Positions 23,770 to 34,540 of a stretch of 64,000 bases of DNA are shown here, one piece after another. The notes under the pieces are model-generated. The model was not told the DNA's origin. It did no database searches and saw nothing but the letters and a program-made list of their open reading frames with translations. Positions within the stretch are counted from its first letter, which is position 1; each line of letters starts with the position of its first letter. The translations under genes and the position numbers were made by a program. This stretch comes from Paraphysoderma sedebokerense (lineage: Eukaryota > Blastocladiomycota > Physodermatomycetes > Physodermatales > Physodermataceae): the NCBI GenBank assembly GCA_025602915.1, contig JAHLJZ010000005.1:186001-250000 (forward strand). Direction: 5' to 3'.

Positions 23770-24129
23770 CTAAGCTCTAAGTTTGGCAGGCCGCCCTCCA
23801 TTTGGATTTCCTTCAGAGAGAATAACATAGTCTCGCTTAAAAAATCTCAGTAAATGCCGGAATCCTTCTCTGTTTAAACCAGTCACACTAATAAAATTCC
23901 CGTCATCCCCTTTCTCATAGAGTTTGTACCATTCTGAATTCTTCGGATCCTGGAGAGCCGAAGTTGTGAGATAGTTGCGAGTGCGGATTGTATTGCGAAT
24001 TCTAAGAAGGGTGAGAGCTTGGAGGTTCCGTCGGCGAACCAGTTCTTGCTGTTGTTGTTGTGTGAGCTCCTCATCATCGTCGTAGATAAGTGAGAAAAGC
24101 ATGTATGCGGATGCCATATCAAGAATCAT
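23770..24129 (-). pseudogene. N-terminal fragment of a Harbinger-type transposase
   Basis: A 119-residue frame begins with ATG at 24129. It reads DDDEELTQQQQQELVRRRNL, then IRTRNYLTTSALQDP and GFRHLLRFFKRDYVIL..GRPAKL. This is the usual N-terminal helical segment found before the DDE nuclease domain in fungal and oomycete DDE_4 Harbinger-like transposases. The DDE domain itself is not encoded anywhere in the element. The frame ends near the middle, close to the matching end of the Myb-like ORF, which suggests that one large internal deletion removed both C-terminal parts. Confidence 0.65.
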
Positions 24130-24302
24130 GTTGGTATTCTCAAGAAAGCAGAACGTTTATTGCATGGAAGAAATTGTGCTGATTTATGAAATGTTTTGGT
24201 TGTCATGGCAAGGTCCAAACGCGGATTTTTCGCGTGTCCATTTGCCGCACTAAATCGCGAACCAAATGGCGTTCCATTTAGGGCGCCCAACCAGATGCAT
24301 AG

Positions 24303-24321
24303 GGGGTTTTGGAAGTCTTCC
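24303..24321 (-). repeat. right terminal inverted repeat of the Harbinger element
   Basis: GGGGTTTTGGAAGTCTTCC, exact inverse complement of 23323-23341, followed by the target copy AGT. Confidence 0.9.
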
Positions 24322-24372
24322 AGTGGTCTCTCTTTTCCATCTATATTAATTTTGTTACAAGAATATCTCTGA

Positions 24373-27300
24373 TTAGATCCGACAGCTGGAAGATCTTGTG
24401 CTTTTCCTGCCAACACAATAATTCTTCTTCGCCATCGCACTTTTCCTGGGTTGCCTCCGCTGGGCAACGGGTAAAACGAATCTGTATTCTTCCGGAATCC
24501 TTAAATCTGGATCAGATTCATGACCCTCAATTGATTGAGCGATTGTGTCATCATCAAGGCTATTGTCTCTAGTAAAGGCATCGACAAGAGTAGGAGAGAC
24601 CGATCGAGACTGATCATCAGCATCAGAAAGCGAGGGACTAGACGATGGCGAGGTTGTCGTAGAGCTTAATACCGAGGAGAGTGACGAGCATGATGAAACC
24701 GGAGATGAGACAAGTGTAGAGGACACACCTGATAGAGACGACACATTTTGCGTAGCATCAATGCTGTGAACAAGAGAATTGGCAGATTGGGTGCTTCGTC
24801 GTCGTACCCGTGGAACCACAATACACAAAGCCGGCTGGCCACGGCTGTTGGTGGACCTTGAGTTCGAAGAAGTCTTGTGATTGTCTTCACTCACTTCGAA
24901 TTCCGTTCGATGAACCTGAGGGGGAAAGTCGACAGAGCTCTCATTTATCCTTGTTGGATCTAAAATGCCATTATCTCCGTCTGTCTCGGCCGTCTTTACA
25001 ACGTTTGCAGGACCAGCATCAACAGCAATGGATCCTATCATTCCTTCGTCTGCACTTGGAACGCTGCACGGAGGGGCATCAATAGCAGCATTGTCCGCCT
25101 GTAAATCGGTTTGGTTGACATCCTTCGGACCACTAAATATGCCTGATAATTTATCAGCGAGAGCTGCTTGCGCTAAATTAGAACCATTAGAACCCGAGGA
25201 TGATGTCGCAAGCGACAATGAAAGATGTTTCTTTAATCGTGTGTCCAACATATATTGAGCGGCGACAAGAGATTTGCTTCGGATACGTTCGTAAGTAGCG
25301 ATGAAATCTGGAGGGAAAGCTTCCAAAAGATTGATGACCTCCGGTAAATCGTACTTTTTGAGAGTCTTGATGTCGTCGATAGAAAGAAATGTAGACGACT
25401 GTTAAGGAGAGGATTCAGTCTAAGAAGGGGCGAACTCAGCATAAGCAAAACAAGAAACCTGTTCGGATGCACTAATGCTCACAAGTGGAATCTCTGCATC
25501 CGGCGAATCGGTAGAATCTTCCTCATTCCGACTTTCAACGGCCAGATCAGTTACACTTGGTTTGGATGCATTAGAGCTCGCAAGCGGAATCTCTGCATCC
25601 GGCGAATCGGTAGAAGCCTCCTCATTCCGACTTCTAACGGCCGGATCAGTTACACTTATTTCAGAATAGACGGGAACACCAATGTCTCGCTCGGCAGAGT
25701 TATCTTCCAGATTTTGAAATCTCGCTTTTGGCTAGAACATCAGATGAAATAAATAAGAGCAAAGAGTATAGTGTTCCAACGGTCGCATTACCTTTCTTCC
25801 TCTTCGGCGATACGTCGGTTCGTGCTTTGTTTTTGGCTCACTGGTTCTGGCACGCTACAAATACGGTTGATACACGAATAGATGGAACATGAGTGGTTAA
25901 GCATATTGTATCTCGAACGTAAGAACCCACAAATCATACCTTCAAAGGTAGCAATGTCGGAATACTATAACCACTCTGCATTTCCCTTTTTCGCATTCTT
26001 AATCCCTAGAGATCAAGATGATCCAGCCAACAGACGGGGTCACAGTGGGCATATGGATACAAGTGAATTAAATAACCTACCCTTTTCTGAACTATTTCAG
26101 CCCGGCTGTCTTTTTCTTCATCCATTTGGTCACAAGGCAGAGAGTTCTTCCCACCATAAGAATCTCTAGGGTCTCCGTTTGTAACCTCTTCATCATTTGA
26201 GGAATCGGGATTCTCAAACTTTGATTTCCTTCGTTTAGGTTGTTCAAGCATTCTCTTTGACTTTAAAGGGAAGGTCGGCCATTACGGTAGTGACAACAAC
26301 GATGAAGGACAATAATTACCCGTTCTAGCTGTTTCTTCACTTTGTCAGGAGGGTATCTACCGCATATATTATCTATGTTACGTAAATCAGTTGAAGTCTG
26401 CGTGAAGCAATATGGTGGATGTAGGGCCTCAACTCTCTGTATAATTTGCTCGGAGTCGATTGGATAGCGACAATAGGAGCAGTTGCAAACTTTGGCACAG
26501 CAATAACATTTCCACGGATCGGACCATAACGTATAGATAATCTGGCCGTACCGTAAGTAGACGCATGATGTACAGTATTGTTTCTTACAACTTGTGCAAA
26601 TCAGCATCCCGGTATATGTTTTTCTTTTGTTACGTCGGCATTGATGACATAAAGGCAGCGATATCTACGGAATGTCAGTCTTCGCCGACACGCAAAAAAT
26701 GGAACAGGCTAAACGTACTAATTTTTGAGTTCTCAAACGATCGATTTTCAAAATGCAAGCCAGGGTTGCTGCACTCGAATGACTTCGATCCCGACCAAAG
26801 TCTTCGAGAGATTCGGATGAGAGCACCAATGCAGATAAACCCTCTTCCTTGCGTAACTCAGACGTATTAAAAGTACGTACGGCGAGATGGAGAAATTGCA
26901 ACAGATCATCAAACTCCCAAAATTTGCAAAATTCCATTTCTTCGCTGTGTTTGCATCCTCTTCCAATGGCATAGCAACGTATGCAGAGATCATATCCTCC
27001 CTTTTCATCAAAAGCTCTGCCGAGTTTCAAATTCGAATTAGCTTTTGATAAACACTCCGAACGAGAACAGTGGAAGAATCTGTTAAATATATCTTGATGG
27101 CAAAAATCACAGGTGCGGGAAAGAAAATCCCGCGGATCATGATTAGTTTCGAGGATGGGATATTCCAGCTTCGAAACGTCGATGTGTTCGTCCAGTAAGA
27201 TTGATTTAAAGAGGTCGACCAGTATGGCGTAATCACCGAGGAATGAACGAGGTTGAGAACGAAGATCATCGAGAGATTGCAAGCGACGCACATATTTCTG

Positions 27301-28774
27301 AAGTGATAAATACACTAAGGATTTGTTTTTGTATATTTCAGGCTTCCGAATACTACCGAAACAAAGCTGTCAGGCGACGTATACCCGGAATCAATACACA
27401 AATACGACGTACAAAGAGTAATGCTCCGAAGCCTTATCAAACCAATACTTTAAAGTCTGGGCGGTAGTTCGATTCCACGCTACCTTTACGGATGGACCCC
27501 CAGAGTTGGACACTTGATGAATCGCATCACTGGGAATGATAATGAACTCGTCAATTTTTTGTTCGAAAATATACACTGGGAATTCTGCGTTGATCAAATC
27601 TCGATAAGTCAGAACTTGATTATCCAAATCGACCGATGTCGTTTCGTATGACCACAGTTTTGTTGCTTGCGCTTTGTACTCAGTCGGGACTATAATCCAG
27701 ACTGACCGTGCCTCTGCAACATCAGTTAATAAACCCGAAAACTTCTCAAAAATTAGAGACTTAATTTTCACTACTAAGTGTCACATACCCCTTGAACCAT
27801 GCACCATAAGATTATGCCCGTATGACCCACAAATATCAACATGTCCTGGAGTTCTACATCAAATCATCACTTAATCAACCTTCTAATGATTGCCTGCATC
27901 AGAAGAAGCAAACTAACCGAGTGTTATCAGAACCGATATAAACCATCAGGTTTAATGGCCTGTGCTTCTTCTCGAAATTCACTACAAACGCGAGGTCAGT
28001 TGTGTAGCTAGAGATTTTTCATCGAAATTGTTTGACATACCAAATAAATCAGTAGGTCCGTTAAAAACAAGTTCCGGAGGTAGGATTTCTTTCAAGTTAT
28101 CTTCCCATGGTCTTGGGCAAATAATATCCTAGTATCAATTCATATGAATATACCTAGAACGAACGAAAGGTGTAATCGTTTAAAATCTGAAATTATGCCG
28201 TGATATGTACCTTGCCATATATATTAAATTTTGTATTCTGATCTTCCGCTTCTAAAAGTTCATCAATGAAAAGTCCCAGGTTGTAATTCTTTAAGTCCTC
28301 CCAACTTTCCATACATCGTGGGGTGATCTCTAGTTTAAGAAGCCGACGCCAAGCGAGGAAAAAGATAAAATGCCCCACCGTTTCAAGGAAAGCAGTGAAA
28401 TCAGAATGGAAACGGCTTCAGCATTTTGATCAGTCGGTCCAAAAATAAAAACGAAACCAACCGAGGTCTGAAGCATTCTGCTTCATCCAGTCAAACGTAA
28501 ATACATTCGTTGCATGGGCCGGGCCTTTATGATTCCTTCTTCTGTAAGTTTCTATGAATCCTTCTATAAGCAAGGGAATTCCTTTCCCCATGCACTCATT
28601 AACACTTTCCAGAATCTGCTCACGGGTGGACTCGAGGGCGCTGATTCTAGGAATTTGACGAAAGTGTGGGTTGATCGGAGCTCGATGACCGTCGGGCGAG
28701 AGAGGAAAGAGTCTGTCATAAGTTATATCATCCACCACGGCATTAGAAGGTGAAGGGTGGGGTATTTTCTGCAT
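24373..28774 (-). CDS. JmjC domain protein with zf-4CXXC_R1 zinc finger (putative histone demethylase)
   Basis: Nuclear chromatin protein, likely an Fe(II)/2-oxoglutarate histone-lysine demethylase. Many exons. The N-terminal part reads INPHFRQIPRISALESTRE and GKGIPLLIEGF, entry to a JmjC domain. The core contains LMVYIGSDNTR, TPGHVDICG with the HxD iron ligands, GHNLMV and the distal histidine in SDAIHQVSNSGG. Next comes a Cys-rich block (CDFCHQDIFNRFFHC..YDLCIRCYAIGRGC), then a zf-4CXXC_R1 domain starting CHQCRRNKRK and running through CTSCKKQYCTSC to CYCCAKVCNCSYC. The C-terminal half is acidic and Ser-rich, with a 33-residue tandem repeat, and ends in a basic tail. JmjC plus zf-4CXXC_R1 architectures are known in fungi and plants; the finger is shared with CDCA7. 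The start at 28774 is the first in-frame ATG; an upstream exon is possible. Exon borders in the 3' half are tentative. Substrate unknown. Confidence 0.85.
25465..25661 (-). repeat. in-frame 99-bp tandem duplication in the JmjC gene
   Basis: Two adjacent copies, 25465-25563 and 25564-25661, about 85-90% identical by eye, each encoding about 33 acidic Ser/Glu/Pro residues with the shared core STDSPDAEIPL. The 99-bp period keeps frame. The segment lies in the disordered C-terminal half of the protein. Confidence 0.85.
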
Positions 28775-28963
28775 CGAATAGTCTTGTGGGCATATGTGAT
28801 TTATCACTGAGTGTAGATGCAGTAGGAATTCCGTCCAGTTCAATGCGCCGCCTTCTCGGCTTGCAGTTCAAAGGAAGACCAATGGATCGCCAAACTATAT
28901 CAGCGGAAAAATCATACAAGTTTCATTGACATATAAATATCCAGAGCAAACTTATATATGCTT

Positions 28964-31416
28964 CTAATTCTTAACGCTATCTATAACATTGTCCTTCTGA
29001 ACGGCCGTAGAAGCCTGCTTTTTCGGTGCACTCCGGTTATTTCCTCCGAGTCGTTTCCTCCAAGAAGATCCACCCACTGTCGGCTTTATGGGTCTGTCAA
29101 CATACTCTGCTGGGAGTTTATAAACGACAATCTTCTTTTCTGGCTTGTCTTCTTTGTTTCCATTCATAAACTCTCTTCTTAGCTTGTCCACCAAGCCCCC
29201 ACCTGGTTCTCTGTTCTCGGACATTTTCTGCCGCGAACGCAACTTCAGGTAGTCAAATAGCGTCATATCACTTCCTGTATCAACCTCTGTCAACAAATAC
29301 TCCAAATTCCATTTGTCATACAGAGTTGATACGTGAGGGTATGCATCCGGACCCAGATTTTGATCATTGACGTAGTTTTTAATGCCCATTCGGTAGTATG
29401 TGATTGAAGGAGGATTAAACTCAGATGAAGAGCAATCCAGGTATTTCAAATTTGGTAAAATCGAAGATCTTTCAGGGTCCATTTCTTCGACATAAATATC
29501 GCAATGCTAATTCAGAGTTAGTAATTCATCGTGATGGATTCTCTGGTCAGGAAGAAGCAAACCTGATTTTTTGCATCAGCGTCGAAGGTAATTCTTAAAT
29601 CTTTCTTCTCGTACTTCTTTGTAACTCGATTTAATATCGCGTTCAATAGTTTCAATGAAATTCCAAACGCCTGTTCGCCAGTCATTGAGTTCCCGAAGAT
29701 GCAGTCGTCAATTTCATCCAATGAAACATATTGAAATCCGAATATCCGAGCAGTGTTGTGGAAAGCAACAAAAATTCCATCCATCTGTCCAATCCTGACT
29801 TGCATACTGGAAAAAGATAAAGGAATATCAGGATGGTGAACTTCATTCAAATTTATATAAACAAGCAAACCTGTATTTTAAAAATGCCGCACGCATCATA
29901 TCATAGTATTCTCGTTCAAAGGATTCAAAAAGACCGTAGTTGTATTTGATTAAATAACCCAGATTGTCCTAAAAGTAGTGCAGTTGAGTACAAAACCAGG
30001 ATAAAAGTAATAAACATGGTCCAACGTACCAAGTAATTCCTCACATCTAAACGAATAGCAATAGATGCTCTCGTTTTTAGATCAAATGTTTTCTTCGGAA
30101 GTCTTTCATCCATACAATCCAATTGGGCTCTCAACAGAAAATCCTCGGCCTGTATTTATGATCGTTTAAAATTTCTGACTTAAAACAGAGTGCAAGTTAA
30201 CACTATCGCTCAGAACGTACCGTGGCAAAGTTGTAAGCGTCTGGCAGAGCTTCTATCAGTCCTTTGTTCGGATAACTTTTAAGATGCTTGGAGAATTCAC
30301 TTTCGCTACATGTCAACATGCGTTCCATAGACTTTCCCTAAGTAACATTTGTCAGAGTGAATGGGAGTAAGTCGGCAATGAGTTGAAGTTACCAGTAGCG
30401 ATAAGACGGTATTGCCTCTATCGAAACTTTTATCTGCGTCTATAGAATATACACCGTCCTGATATTTTAAGCAAATTGAAGCCGGCATCCGGGTCATACG
30501 GGTGAATACTTTTGACTATCGGACAAATCAGATGAGTTATATTTCAGATGATTAAGCAAGCACTAGCGTATACCTCCTGGTGAAAAGCAGACGACAGGCG
30601 CGATGTATCCACCGGCTTGCCCGCCGATATCAAGTGATACAGTTGGGATAACACTCCTGTCATTGAAGATGTGGATGAAACAAATCGTTTGTTGCGAGTC
30701 TTCGCAAGATTTATAAGATTCTGTTTCGCAATTCATAGACTATTTAGTAAATATACCCATACTAAGATACCAGAACATGATATCACTCACTTCGTCCTTA
30801 GACGCGGATATATGTCCAGATAATGTATCAAAATCAATTTGATCGGGCTGCACTATATTGCGCAGATATGGCGTAAAGTTGTATACTTTTGATCGTGGAT
30901 CTTGCAAAAAATGGACTCCAGGGCTTAGATTCAAAAAGTCAGAGGAAGTAAAGTCGGGAACAAAAATGGTGCGCACTTACTTGAATAGTACACGATCAAG
31001 TCCATGCGCTAATTTACTAACTTTTGCCGTCTGTTGGAACTTGACATCTATTTTGATAGGTGAATATCTGTTTCAATAGCGACATCGAACTGAAAATTCA
31101 TACTTTTATACGAGAAATGCCGTCCATGCAACTTTGTCCAATGCGGTAATTGATCTTCTGCTAGCTTTATGGATGACTGTACAGGCGTGCTGCGATCAAC
31201 TGGCGCAGAAGGTAGAATCGATTTCAAACTTTTCTCAATGTCTACGAATGTTGATTTCAGATTTGGCAGGTTCGGTTCTCCATTGTCATTCAATGGTGAA
31301 GTCGCACGATCAGCGGAATGTGTACGGATGAATCGTGTATTATATGAGCGTAAGGAATATGACGAATATAAATATGGTGATGAACGATAATAAATTGCCC
31401 TCATCTGCAAGAGCAT
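28964..31416 (-). CDS. PET127: Pet127-like mitochondrial RNA-processing protein
   Basis: Mitochondrial protein of the Pet127 family, placed in the PD-(D/E)XK nuclease superfamily and linked to 5' processing of mitochondrial RNA. The N terminus is a mitochondrial-type leader (MLLQMRAIYYRSSPYLYSSY, no acidic residues, aromatic and Arg-rich). Family blocks in order are LAHGLDRVLFNPGVHFLQDP with RSKVYNFTPYLRNI, SASKDE, SSTSSMTGVLSQLYHLIS, a central FDLKTRASIAIRLDVRNYL with the (D/E)xK active-site core, RIGQMDGIFVAFHNTARIFG, and a C-terminal region with GPDAYPHVSTLYDKWNLEYL. About 750-800 aa over roughly ten exons; introns of 40-60 nt. Divergent from the Glomulin-type gene with 143 bases between start codons and an X-box in that gap. 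Confidence 0.88.
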
Positions 31417-31497
31417 ATTTGAAGAATTGGCGATGTCGGAATCGATCAAAGACGAACACGAACTGAATAGCGTGGAAATGCACCTTGATTACTTTCA

Positions 31498-31511
31498 GTT
31501 ACCATGGCAAC
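31498..31511. promoter_or_regulatory. near-palindromic X-box (RFX site) in a bidirectional promoter
   Basis: GTTACCATGGCAAC matches the textbook X-box GTTGCCATGGCAAC at 13 of 14 bases. It lies between the start codons of Pet127 (31416, -) and the Glomulin-type gene (31560, +), 82 and 49 bases away. An RFX gene is encoded 17 kb upstream. Binding is inferred. Confidence 0.65.
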
Positions 31512-31559
31512 CGTCTTAATTCCTCTTCAACCGCTTGCAGCCAGAAACAGCTCGTAGGC

Positions 31560-34383
31560 ATGGCGGCCGATACAAGATTCGCTCATTTGAGGAGGATTTT
31601 TGCCGAGATTGAACAGGTATATTTATACCTTAGTGTATTTGAGTTATTTCCCTGCAATAACAGTCCATTAACTCCTGGTCCTTGCCCGCGCAGAATTCTG
31701 ATCAGTCGGTCGCTCACTTCGCAGAAGCAGTACAATGTGCGGTGGAAGAATCGCAAAACTCTGGAAATGAAATAATCATTGAGCGACTGCTAGATACTTT
31801 GATTGATTTACTTACGGTCAATGATATTGAGGATCGATCGACAATCGTGGTAAATTATTATTCGTGGCTTCTGGCGTTTTAGGCCGGGAAAAATAACTGT
31901 AATTCCGCTTCTATAGGCAGACGTCTTACGAGATATCGGATGGGATTTAGTGATTCCAATTGCATCTCTCTTCAAAGAAGCCGACGAGGATTCGAAAATA
32001 TGTAAAAGCGACGATATTTTAGCATTATCCAACGCCGAAACTAAACTCATTAAATTATTGAACATGATTGGAACTTTTGGTAATCCGAGAGAAGTCTTTA
32101 TGTCTACAATGCAGTTTGCAGAGACTCTAGCAATGTGCGAAACGGATTCTGCGACTCTCCGTCGGAATGTAGTCTGTTTCGGTGCTCTCATCCGAATATT
32201 AATTATAGGTTAGTTCTGCAGTTTTTGCCTGATCGAGAGGATTCTTCAATGACTTCTTTGGTAGTGATCCCACGGATACGGACGAATAGGTTATCTGGTT
32301 TTATCTCTACCGTGGCTCCGTTAGCTATTCGAAAATTGGACGAGATATCGCACATACAAGAAGTGGATATTGCAAGCAAAATCTTGAATTATATCGCTCA
32401 ATCGTATACCGAACTGTTGAACTCTTTAGCTTCAACCGTGCTGAAACATCCAAAATCACCGGTATTTACGCTCTCATCAAATAGAGTCGGCCCATCGTTT
32501 TATTTTCTAATGACAGTCCTCAGTTTTGTCCAATCGCCAAATCAGAGAAATTTACTGAATTAGATATTCAGCGATATCTATTGACAACTTTCCTTATGAA
32601 AATAGTTGAACTGTATATTGGAAATTCCACTGTTCTATTTAGTTCATTCCACGACGCGAAATATGCTATTCGTCTGCCCAAAGCAGAAGCGAGTGATCAT
32701 ACAGACATGTCCATTCTGCAGAGCCTCCTGGTACGTTTAGTGCACGAAGTTACTTTGTCCGCCTATAGTGAAGATACTAACATCCTCCAAGCTCTTAATT
32801 AAGAACTTAAATATTACACTAGAATATATGTTTGAAATGAGTGATCTGTTGCCCAAATTCTTGGAGAATGGTACTTTCAGATGAATCGAGATTTCCTTTC
32901 GTTTCAAATTGGTTGACATGCATATGTAGGCGAGAGCGAAATTATTGGAGAGCCGATGAAAGCAATCCCCATCTCCCCTGTGGGTTGTGCCGTTATTATC
33001 GCATTCGTATCGTGGACGAATTTTCAGACCGGCAAATCACTGACGTCTCTAAACGAACAAGATCCGACATTACTTATTAGGACTTCCTTTCGCTTGTTTC
33101 CATTCGTTGAGATACTTTTGTCGAAGTATTCTACATTTCTCCTTTGCGGACAAAATTGGTTCAACGAATGCTGACCTTCTTTGTTCTCAGTCCATCCAAT
33201 GACGGTTTGTGCGATAAAGGACTTTTCCTTCTGCAATTCATCATATCATCAGCGCGGCCTCGCTCATATTTTGTAGGTGACAATGGAGCTGAACCCTCGA
33301 TTGGAATTAACGCCGGTTTCGACTCATTTTCGCGGCTGGCACAGACCCTTACAATGTTCATGACCATGTCACCGAATCAGTCATTTCGTCTGCAGGCGTT
33401 TCAGAATCTCTCAAAGTTTTTGGCTTTACTACCTGAAGATATTGAATGGAGGGTACTAAAGGATTATCTTTCTTCCTTGCCGTACGATAGTACTATATCA
33501 GCCATCATAAACTTACTAAAAGATAGAGTGCATGATGGCTATAGTTCAATATCGGTGATTATTTCTACGAAATTTCTTTTCAGCGTTTCCCGTAGCTGAT
33601 TCCACATTTTTGGTTAGCCATCATCATTTTATGCTTCTCCACTCTTCGTTTCGACTTTTTTCCCGCTTCTATTTGATACATCATCACACATTTACCTCCC
33701 GTCCCAAACCGCTGTGGGCAACTCATCCAGATCAGTATCTATATTATCGTCCACCACCCTTTTCTTCGACAAAGTAGGGATTATTATGCAGGTTCTTAAT
33801 TTGTGGTTATATATGTTACTTCGAGATGATCCCCGCAAATCAAAGGTTCGTTTATTCCGATATGCTTGCTTTGTATCCAAAAGTTAACTCGGATATTATC
33901 TGTCGGCCGCATAGTCGGCAGTTTGGACAGCCGCCTTCTTGGAAACTACGGAGCAGGCATATTTGGAGAAACTGAGGGAAAGGGTTGAGCAATTGGAAAC
34001 TGATTTGAATCATGGAAAAGTGATAACCCAGAGTCATGGAGAGCGTGATGAGGATAGTGAGTTAATCTAGGGTTTAAATGATCCACTTTTTGTTGGAAGA
34101 AGGCTCACTTTTCTTCTGTCATACAGATGTCTCTGACGATGATGAGTGGGATCGCCAAATTGAACTAGATAACAAGGTACGTTTTTCTTCGAACATCTCC
34201 AAATGCCTCTTTTCCCAACTCATCTTGATATTTTTATATGGTTCCTTATATCTTGATCGATGGTATTCCTGAAATCGAATTCAGCTGTCAAGTTTAAATC
34301 TACTGAAATCTGTCATTCTTCGAATCAAACAGGTTATCAATGAAGGGAGAGCGAAACGTGATGCGGTTGATGATGAAGAGTAG
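31560..34383 (+). CDS. Glomulin/ALF4/Ybp1-Ybp2 family protein
   Basis: HEAT-like helical protein of the YAP-binding/ALF4/Glomulin family. Animal Glomulin and plant ALF4 inhibit the RING subunit of SCF ubiquitin ligases; yeast Ybp proteins bind Yap1 or kinetochore parts. Recognisable blocks are EEIIERLLDTLIDLL-type helices in exon 2, ADVLRDIGWDLVIPIASLFK, LIKLLNMIGTFGNPREVFM, and later FRLQAFQNLSKFLALLPEDI. The C terminus is a short coiled coil (AYLEKLRERVEQLETDL) and an acidic end (VSDDDEWDRQIELDNK..DDEE). About ten exons; exon edges near 32160-32230 and 33580-33800 are uncertain because the reading frame changes between pieces there, which I attribute to small introns. The start is the first ATG after the X-box. 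Confidence 0.75.
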
Positions 34384-34540
34384 ATAGTAAAATCTAAAAA
34401 TCGAGCTTTTCATCATCCGGTTTAGAGGTGTTTCCCGACTGCAAACGAATTAGATTGTGCCAAGCAGTAAAGCAGTGTGAGCAAGTTTACATGTCATGAC
34501 GGCATCCCTGTATGATAGGAGATTGTATAATATTAAAATA

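Larger units (their letters stand above)
23323..24321. mobile_element. PIF/Harbinger-type DNA transposon, internally deleted, 999 bp
   Basis: The ends are perfect 19-bp terminal inverted repeats (GGAAGACTTCCAAAACCCC at 23323-23341 and its complement ending at 24321). They are flanked by a direct 3-bp target duplication, AGT at 23320-23322 and 24322-24324. A 3-bp duplication and a transposase fragment of the right kind point to the PIF/Harbinger superfamily, although the usual target is TWA. Subterminal DNA on both sides carries related GC-rich motifs (12-bp GCGTCCCATATG twice at 23352-23375; a related string near 24240-24290). Inside are the start of a basic Myb/SANT-like ORF (+) and the start of the transposase (-), facing each other with both 3' parts missing. 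It cannot move by itself but has intact ends, so it could be mobilised in trans. It lies 51 bases past the stop of the JmjC gene. Confidence 0.85.

Noticed and set aside
24373-25472. Acidic Ser-rich segment as a gene separate from the JmjC protein
   Set aside because: Phase-compatible GT..AG junctions join it to the upstream exons, and no promoter-sized gap lies between.
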